A DNA stretch of 6,196 nucleotides from Gammaproteobacteria bacterium (lineage in GTDB: Bacteria > Pseudomonadota > Gammaproteobacteria > Pseudomonadales > Litorivicinaceae), in NCBI GenBank assembly GCA_002717305.1, contig PBDH01000051.1:14789-20984 (forward strand), read 5' to 3'. Positions 1-6,109 of the stretch are shown here, one piece after another (the first letter of the stretch is position 1; each line of letters starts with the position of its first letter). The notes beneath the pieces were generated by a model. The model ran no database searches. It was given only the letters and a program-made list of their open reading frames with translations, and was not told where the DNA came from. A program made the translations under genes and the position numbers.

Positions 1-16
1 TGTGATTTTTTACTAC

Positions 17-22
17 AGGAGA
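17..22 (+). promoter_or_regulatory. Ribosome binding site of the GMC oxidoreductase gene
   Basis: AGGAGA lies 10 bases before the ATG at 33 and is a good Shine-Dalgarno match. It supports that start, as does the protein beginning directly with the FAD-binding beta strand. The other nearby ATG (22-24) is out of frame. Only 32 bases precede the gene, so no promoter can be judged here. Confidence 0.7.
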
Positions 23-32
23 TGAGATCGAG

Positions 33-1664
33 ATGTATGATTACATTATTGTTGGCGCAGGCTCTGCTGGTTGCGTATTGGCAAACAGATTATCAGCAGA
101 TCCAGACAATAACGTTCTACTACTGGAAGCGGGCGGTCCCGATAATGATCCGATGATCCACATGCCGGGCGGCTTTGCTAAACTCCAAAAACCAAGCGTT
201 AACTACTGTTACAAGACTGCCCCACAGAAACATTTGAATAATCGTGAACTTTGGTGTCCCCTCGGAAAAACCCTTGGAGGGTCTAGTTCCATCAACGGTA
301 TGATTTATATAAGGGGACAAAAGGAAGACTACGACAGTTGGGCTGAGGCTGGTAACGTGGGATGGTCTTATGAAAACGTCCTGCCTTACTTCCGTCGCGC
401 AGAGAACAACAATACAATTGCAGACGAATACCATGGAACAGATGGGCCGCTGCGAGTATCTAACCAACGTTCACCGCATATAATCTGTAAGGACTATATT
501 AGAGCCGCACAGCAAGCAGGTCATAAATTGAATCCAGATTTCAATGGGGATGATCAGCTTGGAACCGGCCTCTATCAAGTGACACAACATGAAGGTCGCC
601 GTGCCTCCGCTGCAGTATGTTACTTACATCCTGCAATGAATAGGCCAAATCTGACGGTCATTACAAAAGCACAGACCAAGAAGATAGTTCTAGAGAGCCG
701 CCGTGCCGTCGGTGTGGAGTACATCAGGAATGGAAAAGTTGAGTCTGTTAGGTGTGAGCGTGAAGTTTTGGTCACTTCTGGCTCAATCAACACAGCTAAA
801 CTGCTTCTGCTATCGGGTATAGGACCAACAGACGAGTTAAAAGACCACGGTATTGAAATGCAGTATCACATGGACGGTGTAGGTAAAAACTTCCAAGATC
901 ACCTTAACACTTATGTTGTTTGCGATCTGAACAAGCCGATTTCGTATGATGGTCAACACAAGTTCCCAAAAAACATAAAGCATGGGATACAATACGCCCT
1001 TTACAAAACTGGAGCTCCAACATCGCCCGTTGCAGAGGGCGGCTGTTTTATAGATGTGCACGGCACAGGGCGCGCCGACCTTCAGACGCATATCCTTCCA
1101 GCTTATGTTGTAAATGGCGCACGGACATTTGTCCCTGGTCACGGATTGACCATTAACACATGTCATATGCGCCCAACAAGCCGAGGCGAAGTGACGCTGC
1201 GCTCTGCAAGGCTCGAGGATTCGCCCTTAATAGACGCGAATTTCCACGACACCGAATTTGATCGAGATATGTCTGTAAAGGCTGTTCGCCAAGTACGAGA
1301 AATTATAGCTCAACCAGCCATTGCCCAACATATTAAGCGAGAGCGATATCCAAGTAAAGATGCTACTACACCGGAGCAGATACTAGAATATGCCCGTGAG
1401 TTTGCTTCGGTAGACTATCATCCTGTAGGAACCTGCAAGATGGGTACAGATGATATGGCGGTGGTTGATCCAGAACTCAAGATACATGGGTTGGAAGGGC
1501 TCCGTGTATGCGATAATTCTATTATGCCCTATCTCAACAGTGGCAATACTAACGCGCCTGCAATAATGATTGGTGAAAAAGCAGCTGCCATGATTTTAGG
1601 AGAACCTCCCTTGTATCAGGAAGTTCCAAAAAGAACGTACTATCCAGCCAAAAAGATGGCTTGA
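33..1664 (+). CDS. GMC-family FAD-dependent oxidoreductase (choline dehydrogenase-like)
   Basis: This 543-residue flavoprotein should oxidise an alcohol or sugar hydroxyl using FAD. Seen: an N-terminal dinucleotide-binding motif GAGSAG (8-13) with the ribose-binding acidic residue E32 in LLLEAGG; the first GMC signature region around GKTLGGSSSINGMIYIRG (78-95); the second signature region at 250-264; and the C-terminal HPVGTCKMG (463-471) and NTNAPA (505-510) blocks. H463 and N507 correspond to the His/Asn catalytic pair of the family. Length is normal and both ends look complete. The second signature has Ala255 where the usual pattern has Pro or Ser. There is no signal peptide, so it is probably cytoplasmic. 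It is the first gene seen in a uronosyl-oligosaccharide operon, so a carbohydrate-derived substrate is more likely than choline, but GMC sequence alone does not reveal the substrate. The gene may be preceded by further operon members. Confidence 0.93.
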   Translation: MYDYIIVGAGSAGCVLANRLSADPDNNVLLLEAGGPDNDPMIHMPGGFAKLQKPSVNYCYKTAPQKHLNNRELWCPLGKTLGGSSSINGMIYIRGQKEDYDSWAEAGNVGWSYENVLPYFRRAENNNTIADEYHGTDGPLRVSNQRSPHIICKDYIRAAQQAGHKLNPDFNGDDQLGTGLYQVTQHEGRRASAAVCYLHPAMNRPNLTVITKAQTKKIVLESRRAVGVEYIRNGKVESVRCEREVLVTSGSINTAKLLLLSGIGPTDELKDHGIEMQYHMDGVGKNFQDHLNTYVVCDLNKPISYDGQHKFPKNIKHGIQYALYKTGAPTSPVAEGGCFIDVHGTGRADLQTHILPAYVVNGARTFVPGHGLTINTCHMRPTSRGEVTLRSARLEDSPLIDANFHDTEFDRDMSVKAVRQVREIIAQPAIAQHIKRERYPSKDATTPEQILEYAREFASVDYHPVGTCKMGTDDMAVVDPELKIHGLEGLRVCDNSIMPYLNSGNTNAPAIMIGEKAAAMILGEPPLYQEVPKRTYYPAKKMA

Positions 1665-1677
1665 AGGGACGTTCAGC

Positions 1678-2694
1678 ATGGTGGAGACTAAGAAGGTAAC
1701 TATTAGGGACGTTGCCGCGATGGCGGGTGTTTCTCCAGCGACTGTATCACTTGTGGTTCAAGGAAAAGGTAACCTAAAAGATGAAACCCGCAAAGCCGTC
1801 ATACAAACGATTGAAGCCTCGGGATATACGCGGAAAATACCTGCTCCACGTAATTCCAAAGGGGCTCAATTTGCGCTTGTTGTCGACGACATAGCAAATC
1901 CTTATTTCCACGAGCTTTACGAAGGCCTCGATAAAGTGCTCGTTGAGGCAGGTGCGTATATATCATTACTATCTTCACATGACTCTGTTTCCAGACAAAG
2001 CAGCCTTCTGACTGATCTTTGGAATTCTGACATATCGGGCGTTGTACTAGTTCCTGCAACCGGTACGATGCACACCGATCTTGAGGTTTTTGAGAACCGT
2101 CGGAGACCGCTATTTATGGCAGTCCGCCGTATAGGGAAAACACCATTCGATTACGTTGGTGCAAGTCCAATGGTGGGTATGCAATTAGCAACGGAGCACT
2201 TAATTTCGCTTGGTCATAAAAAAATCGGGTTCATTGGCGGATATCAAAAAAACTTTGCTTACTCTGAGCGTTATGCTGGATTTGCCTCCTCAATGATGAG
2301 TCATGAGTTACATCTTGATCCGGTGAATATTATTAACGGCGGCTCGTCCCGAGAGTTCGGTCGTTTATCGGTTAACAGTCTTTTGGCTGACAAAGGACGT
2401 CCTAGCGCACTTATCGCTTATAATGACCTAGTTGCCATTGGGATAATGGATGCCCTTCGAGCAGCTGGCTTGCAAGTCGGAAAGGACATTGCAGTTATCG
2501 GATATGACGACATCCCCGAGGCTGCAAACCAACCTGTGCCGCTTACATCTGTGGCAACGCCCGCCTCAAAACTAGGCGAGATGGTAGGCCAGGCACTGCA
2601 AAGCTGGTCATTTGATAGAACCTATGCAGCCAACCCGTTGGATATTACCTATCCACCACGGTTGATAATACGAGAAAGCTGCGGAGGCGCTTAA
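1678..2694 (+). CDS. LacI-family transcriptional regulator
   Basis: This 338-residue protein is a full-length LacI/GalR-type regulator. Residues 8-28 form the N-terminal helix-turn-helix (TIRDVAAMAGVSPATVSLVV), followed by GKGNLKDETRKAV and ASGY typical of the family. A periplasmic-binding-like effector domain runs from about residue 64 to the end, with the usual DDIANPYFHELYEGL, EHLISLGHKKIGFIGG, AYNDLVAIG and IAVIGYDDIPEA blocks and an RESC ending. The start follows AAGGGA (1664-1669) with 8-base spacing, 13 bases after the preceding stop. The hinge segment (51-63) contains two prolines and has Asn59 at the position of the conserved hinge Leu. Lying inside the operon, it probably controls these genes and itself in response to an intermediate of oligosaccharide breakdown (inference). 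The effector cannot be read from the sequence. Confidence 0.95.
   Translation: MVETKKVTIRDVAAMAGVSPATVSLVVQGKGNLKDETRKAVIQTIEASGYTRKIPAPRNSKGAQFALVVDDIANPYFHELYEGLDKVLVEAGAYISLLSSHDSVSRQSSLLTDLWNSDISGVVLVPATGTMHTDLEVFENRRRPLFMAVRRIGKTPFDYVGASPMVGMQLATEHLISLGHKKIGFIGGYQKNFAYSERYAGFASSMMSHELHLDPVNIINGGSSREFGRLSVNSLLADKGRPSALIAYNDLVAIGIMDALRAAGLQVGKDIAVIGYDDIPEAANQPVPLTSVATPASKLGEMVGQALQSWSFDRTYAANPLDITYPPRLIIRESCGGA
2683..2687 (+). promoter_or_regulatory. Ribosome binding site of the DUF1349 gene, inside the lacI-type gene
   Basis: GGAGG sits 8 bases before the ATG at 2696 and encodes part of the Gly-Gly near the C-terminus of the regulator. The stop of the regulator (2692-2694) is one base from this ATG. 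This arrangement implies translational coupling of the two genes. Confidence 0.75.
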
Positions 2695-2695
2695 A

Positions 2696-3271
2696 ATGAC
2701 TGATTTGGCACCTGGTAAATGGCTGAACGAGCCTCTAGATTGGGGAATTAAGAATGGTAAATTAAATGTTACCACCGGCGATAAAACTGATTTTTGGCGA
2801 CACACGCATTATGGGTTTGTTCGCGACAGTGGCCATTTTTGGCAACTTCCTGCGCCAAAAACTTTTACCGCTTCTCTAACTTTTCAGGGCGACTATGAAA
2901 CACTGTACGATCAAGCGGGGTTAATGCTACGGGTGGACGAGAAAAACTGGCTTAAGTGCGGTATCGAGCACTCAGACGGCATGACCAACTTTTCAATTGT
3001 GGTGACCCGTGACAACTCAGATTGGTCTGTAATTGGCCAGCCCTTGATCTCTGGACCGCAAACGCTCCGTGTAACGGCACAAAACGATGCGATCGTTGCA
3101 CATTTCCTCGGTCAGGACGGCACATGGAACCTAATGCGTGTTGCAGATTTCCCTTTGACTAAAACTACAACTATTGGTCCAATGGCCTGCTCACCAGAAC
3201 GGTCTGGGTTCAAAGCACGTTTCCAAGATCTCAAAATTACGCCTCCAATCCAAAACCCTTTACACGGATGA
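2696..3271 (+). CDS. DUF1349 domain protein (YesU-like, concanavalin-like fold)
   Basis: This 191-residue protein matches the DUF1349 family, whose members have a concanavalin A-like beta-sandwich fold and no established biochemical role. Seen: FTASLTFQGDY (57-67), YDQAGLMLRVDEKNWLKCGIEH (71-92), and the C-terminal GPMACSPERSGFKARFQDLKI (161-181), all typical family blocks. It is full length, with no signal peptide or membrane segment. Bacillus subtilis YesU, of the rhamnogalacturonan-degrading yes cluster, belongs to the same family. The gene is tightly packed between the regulator and the GH88 hydrolase, which suggests a role in handling the same oligosaccharide, for example sugar binding, isomerisation or hydrolysis. 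No catalytic residues can be assigned from the sequence, so this remains inference. Confidence 0.88.
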   Translation: MTDLAPGKWLNEPLDWGIKNGKLNVTTGDKTDFWRHTHYGFVRDSGHFWQLPAPKTFTASLTFQGDYETLYDQAGLMLRVDEKNWLKCGIEHSDGMTNFSIVVTRDNSDWSVIGQPLISGPQTLRVTAQNDAIVAHFLGQDGTWNLMRVADFPLTKTTTIGPMACSPERSGFKARFQDLKITPPIQNPLHG

Positions 3272-3272
3272 G

Positions 3273-3278
3273 AAAGGA
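3273..3278 (+). promoter_or_regulatory. Ribosome binding site deciding the GH88 start
   Basis: AAAGGA lies 9 bases before the ATG at 3288. It favours this start over the in-frame ATG at 3174, which would add 38 unrelated residues and overlap the preceding gene by almost 100 bases. Confidence 0.7.
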
Positions 3279-3287
3279 AAGACAAAA

Positions 3288-4472
3288 ATGACCGAAACAT
3301 TGAGCCCTCACATCAGAAGTGCACTTGATCTTATTGCCAAGAAAACTCTGGAAGACGAAACTACAATTGGTGCAGCATTTCCCTATGTGACCCACCCCGA
3401 CGGTTCTTGGGATACAATGTCGGTAAGTGTCTCAGCTGGCTATGCCGGTGAAGCTTGGAGCCACGGAAACTGGTTTTGTGGGTTCTGGGTTGGTTTGTTA
3501 CTGACAAGCTACCTGCACACTGGCGACGAAAAGTATCTCAAACTCGCTGCTGATCGTATGGTCCTTGTGGAAGAGCGCGCAGGTGACGGCAATACGCATG
3601 ATATCGGGTTTATCTTCTTGAGCTCTGCAATGCCCTTCTACCGGATCACGGGGGATGAGCGCCACCGAGCAACAGCATTGCGTGCGGCTGAAAAACTGCG
3701 TTCTCGCCTGGTCGTCACGGACCGTGGCTCTTATGTTTCGTCCTGGGGACCAATGACGGACCCACGGGGACGTGCTGCGTCTGCTATCGACACAATGGCA
3801 AACATTCCTCTGCTTTACTGGGCTAGTAAAGAGGCGGACGACGCAAGTTTCCGGCTTTCTGCGGAGGAGCACGCTAAAATGACGATGTTGTCGTTCAACC
3901 GTGACGACAACACGCAGTTTCACGCTGTGGAATACGACACTGCAACAGGTGACCGTATGCGTGGCTATACCTACCAAGGCGCGCATGACGATAGCTATTG
4001 GTCACGCGGCACCGGCTGGGCCGTTATGGGGCTGGCTGTGACCGCGGCCAACTCCGGGAATGTCGATTATCTCAATCAGGCGATTGCGATTTCCGAGAAA
4101 TGGTTCGGAGCTCTTGGTGATAAGGCAGTTCCGCCTTACGATTATGATGCCACCGGCGACGACGTTCCAGAAGATTCCGCCGCAAGCGCCATCATGGCTG
4201 GAGGTCTGCTGGACCTTGCTGATTTACACCCTGACGAAACCGTTGCCACCCATTGGCGTGGAAAGGCTGAACTCCTGATCAAAGGGCTTTGTGACGGCTA
4301 TCTTGCCACCGAAGACGGACATCGTGGCATTCTGAAACATGGCTGTTACTCCGAACCACATAAGATCGGCCCGGACGCAGCGGTGATGTTTGGTGACTAC
4401 TTCTTTGCCGAGGCTCTTAATCGGATAGCGTTCCCCGGCAAGTTTATCGAAAAGTATGAAAAGTTGGGGTAA
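3288..4472 (+). CDS. GH88 unsaturated glucuronyl hydrolase
   Basis: This 394-residue enzyme belongs to glycoside hydrolase family 88, which hydrates the 4,5 double bond of a non-reducing-end unsaturated uronic acid made by polysaccharide lyases. The hydration releases 5-keto-4-deoxyuronate. The (alpha/alpha)6-barrel blocks seen align with Bacillus sp. GL1 UGL: NWFCGFWVGLLL (61-72), THDIGF (103-108), AIDTMANIPLLYWA (166-179), FHAVEYD (211-217), YQGAHDDSYWSRGTGWAVMGLA (229-250), EDSAASAIMAGGLLDLA (295-311) and GDYFFAEAL (369-377). D105 and D168 correspond to the two catalytic aspartates (D88 and D149 in UGL). The start at 3288 gives the family's usual length. There is no signal peptide, so it acts in the cytoplasm on imported oligosaccharides. 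GH105 is the nearest alternative family, but the blocks fit GH88 better. The lyase product it serves (pectin, ulvan, glycosaminoglycan or other) cannot be read here. Confidence 0.93.
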   Translation: MTETLSPHIRSALDLIAKKTLEDETTIGAAFPYVTHPDGSWDTMSVSVSAGYAGEAWSHGNWFCGFWVGLLLTSYLHTGDEKYLKLAADRMVLVEERAGDGNTHDIGFIFLSSAMPFYRITGDERHRATALRAAEKLRSRLVVTDRGSYVSSWGPMTDPRGRAASAIDTMANIPLLYWASKEADDASFRLSAEEHAKMTMLSFNRDDNTQFHAVEYDTATGDRMRGYTYQGAHDDSYWSRGTGWAVMGLAVTAANSGNVDYLNQAIAISEKWFGALGDKAVPPYDYDATGDDVPEDSAASAIMAGGLLDLADLHPDETVATHWRGKAELLIKGLCDGYLATEDGHRGILKHGCYSEPHKIGPDAAVMFGDYFFAEALNRIAFPGKFIEKYEKLG

Positions 4473-4518
4473 AGCATCAAATGGATGATAATCCACCTAC
4501 GAGCCAACGGACCGTAAA
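4473..4518 (+). other. Gap before GH4 with a 13-codon reading frame ending on the GH4 start
   Basis: This is the only sizeable gap within the operon. An ATG at 4481 opens a 13-codon frame (MDDNPPTSQRTVK) whose TGA at 4520-4522 overlaps the GH4 start as ATGA. No strong Shine-Dalgarno precedes either ATG; only GGGG at 4466-4469 lies before the small frame and GGA before GH4. The arrangement could couple GH4 translation to upstream ribosomes, but so short a frame can arise by chance. No promoter or terminator was recognised here. Confidence 0.25.
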
Positions 4519-5874
4519 ATGACCAAGATCGTGCTAGTAGGTGCAGGCAGCCTTCAGTTCGGGACCGGAATTTTGGGAGATATTTTCTCCTCATCCGTAC
4601 TGGATGGTGCGGAAATTGTGTTGAATGACATCAACAAAAAAGCTGCCGATCGAATGATGCATGTGGCACAGGACTACATCAGTTCAAACTATCTAACTCA
4701 TAAAATTATCGAGGAGGCAAATCTTTTGACCGCGCTACGCGGTGCAAAGTTTGTTGTAATTTCAATAGAGGTTGGCGACCGCTTTAAACTTTGGGATATG
4801 GATTGGCGTATTCCTCAGCAATATGGTATACAACAGGTCTATGGCGAAAACGGCGGTCCTGGGGGCTTGTTCCACAGCTTGCGCATTATTCCACCGATCC
4901 TGGAAATCTGTCAGAAGATTGTCAACGTTGCGCCAGAAGCGACTGTTTTCAACTATTCTAACCCAATGAGTCGAATTTGTACGACCGTACATCGCAAATT
5001 CCCTGAACTAAAATTCATCGGAATGTGCCATGAGATCGCATCATTAGAACGCCATTTGCCGCCCATGTTGGAACAACCTCGTGCGAATATTAAATACCGC
5101 GCAGCGGGTTTGAACCACTTTTCCATTTTGAACGATGTGACCTATGTTGACACGGGTGCAGACGCATATCCTGATGTACGCGCAAGGGCGGAAGACTATT
5201 TCAGTCAAATGCCAGGGTATTCCGAAATTCTAACTACGTCTCGTAAAACAGGCAAAGCGGTCGAAACCGAAGGCTGGATGAACATTGACACATCCCATAT
5301 CACCAATGTGCGCCCATGGTCAGACCGGTGGTTGTTCCGCGATATCTTAGAACGTTTTGGGTATCTCCCAATCACTTATGACAGTCACTTTGGCGAATAC
5401 ATTCAATGGGCACATGATGCGTCTGACCACCGCGGCATTCTGGATTTTTACACTTACTACCGCAATTATCTGGGCAAGGTAGCTCCAACCATTAAGGCAG
5501 AATTGCATGAACGCGTTGTGCCAATTATGGAGGGTATCCTGACCGACAGTGGATATGAAGAAGCGGCTGTGAATATTCCAAATAAAGGCTACATCAAAGA
5601 TTTACCGGATTGGATCGTTGTAGAAGTGCCCGCAGACGTTACCGCAAAAGGCGTTCAAGGCATCGAAATGAACCTACCTAAAGGAATCAAAGGTCTGCTG
5701 ACCAATCAAATCGGAATTCACGACATGACTGCCGAAGCGATCTTGAATCAAAGCCGTGACTTTGTGATTCAAGCGATGCTGATAGATCCGGTCGTAACCG
5801 TGTCCAAAGGCATCCCTGATCTAGTGGACAATATGATTTCAGAACAAAGTCCTTGGTTAGACTACCTAAGATAG
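4519..5874 (+). CDS. GH4 family NAD+/metal-dependent alpha-glycosidase
   Basis: This 451-residue enzyme belongs to glycoside hydrolase family 4, which cleaves glycosides by an oxidation-elimination mechanism needing NAD+ and a divalent metal, usually Mn2+. Seen: an N-terminal Rossmann motif GAGSLQF (8-14), acidic LNDIN (35-39), GENGGPGG (109-116), NYSNPMSRI (145-153), the Cys-His metal-ligand block GMCHE (168-172), GLNHF (197-201), DSHFGEY (288-294), and a C-terminal NIPNKGYIKDLPDWIVVEVP (352-371). Length is normal. The CHE motif argues against the phospho-glycosidase branch (CN-type motif) and towards AglA/MelA/LplD-like enzymes, so alpha-glucosidase, alpha-galactosidase, alpha-glucuronidase or alpha-galacturonidase are all possible. 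Next to GH88, a uronidase role like LplD is attractive but unproven. The start is fixed by an in-frame TAA just upstream and by the Rossmann strand at residue 4, despite a weak ribosome binding site. Confidence 0.93.
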   Translation: MTKIVLVGAGSLQFGTGILGDIFSSSVLDGAEIVLNDINKKAADRMMHVAQDYISSNYLTHKIIEEANLLTALRGAKFVVISIEVGDRFKLWDMDWRIPQQYGIQQVYGENGGPGGLFHSLRIIPPILEICQKIVNVAPEATVFNYSNPMSRICTTVHRKFPELKFIGMCHEIASLERHLPPMLEQPRANIKYRAAGLNHFSILNDVTYVDTGADAYPDVRARAEDYFSQMPGYSEILTTSRKTGKAVETEGWMNIDTSHITNVRPWSDRWLFRDILERFGYLPITYDSHFGEYIQWAHDASDHRGILDFYTYYRNYLGKVAPTIKAELHERVVPIMEGILTDSGYEEAAVNIPNKGYIKDLPDWIVVEVPADVTAKGVQGIEMNLPKGIKGLLTNQIGIHDMTAEAILNQSRDFVIQAMLIDPVVTVSKGIPDLVDNMISEQSPWLDYLR

Positions 5875-5879
5875 AATAC

Positions 5880-5912
5880 CCAGCCCCCCGCTCTGGGACG
5901 CTGGTTTGGTTT
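5880..5912 (+). terminator. Putative operon terminator
   Basis: Six bases after the GH4 stop, CCAGC (5880-5884) pairs with GCTGG (5900-5904), with an inner CCC (5887-5889)/GGG (5895-5897) pairing. The stem is followed by TTTGGTTTT. The T-tract is interrupted by GG, so a factor-independent terminator is plausible but not strong. Its position directly after the last gene supports the call. Confidence 0.45.
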
Positions 5913-5932
5913 TGGCGGTGGCCCTACCCCAC

Positions 5933-5974
5933 GCACCTTCTCTCGACGTGGGCTTTGAGCCCCTCCGAGAGTGC
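5933..5974. repeat. Nested inverted repeat (compound hairpin)
   Basis: GGGCT (5950-5954) pairs with AGCCC (5958-5962) around a TTG loop. CTCTCG (5940-5945) pairs with CGAGAG (5966-5971) outside it, and GCA (5933-5935) can pair with TGC (5972-5974). No T-run follows on either strand, so it does not look like a simple terminator. It may be part of a structured RNA or a bidirectional element between converging transcripts. Confidence 0.5.
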
Positions 5975-6040
5975 GACCAGACTTACGAGATAAAGTATAG
6001 ACGACTTTTATTTTTAATATCTGCTATCTTTAAAATCCAC

Positions 6041-6063
6041 CCTCGGCAAATCACCGGCTGAGG
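6041..6063. repeat. Short inverted repeat
   Basis: CCTCGGC (6041-6047) pairs with GCTGAGG (6057-6063) over 7 base pairs with one G-T wobble and a 9-base loop. An overlapping alternative pairs ACCGGCT (6053-6059) with AGCGGT (6067-6072) with one bulged G. Function is unknown. Confidence 0.4.
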
Positions 6064-6092
6064 TTTAGCGGTAATTATAGCTGAAATGAGAG

Positions 6093-6109
6093 CTGATGTC
6101 GGGCATCAG
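6093..6109. repeat. Perfect 6-bp hairpin
   Basis: CTGATG (6093-6098) and CATCAG (6104-6109) are perfect inverted repeats around TCGGG. It could be a regulator-binding palindrome or an RNA hairpin. No T-run follows on the + strand within several bases. Confidence 0.4.

Noticed and set aside
3174..3287. In-frame N-terminal extension of GH88 to the ATG at 3174
   Set aside because: It overlaps the DUF1349 gene by almost 100 bases, its 38 residues do not resemble the family, and a good ribosome binding site precedes the ATG at 3288.
3498..3986. 162-codon minus-strand frame opposite GH88
   Set aside because: It lies wholly inside a well-supported gene, has a Cys/His/Arg/Val-rich composition typical of antisense shadows and matches no family I recognise.
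5865..6025. Open minus-strand frame in the intergenic tail
   Set aside because: It has no ATG or ribosome binding site, a low-complexity basic Pro/Gly-rich translation, and overlaps the inverted repeats.
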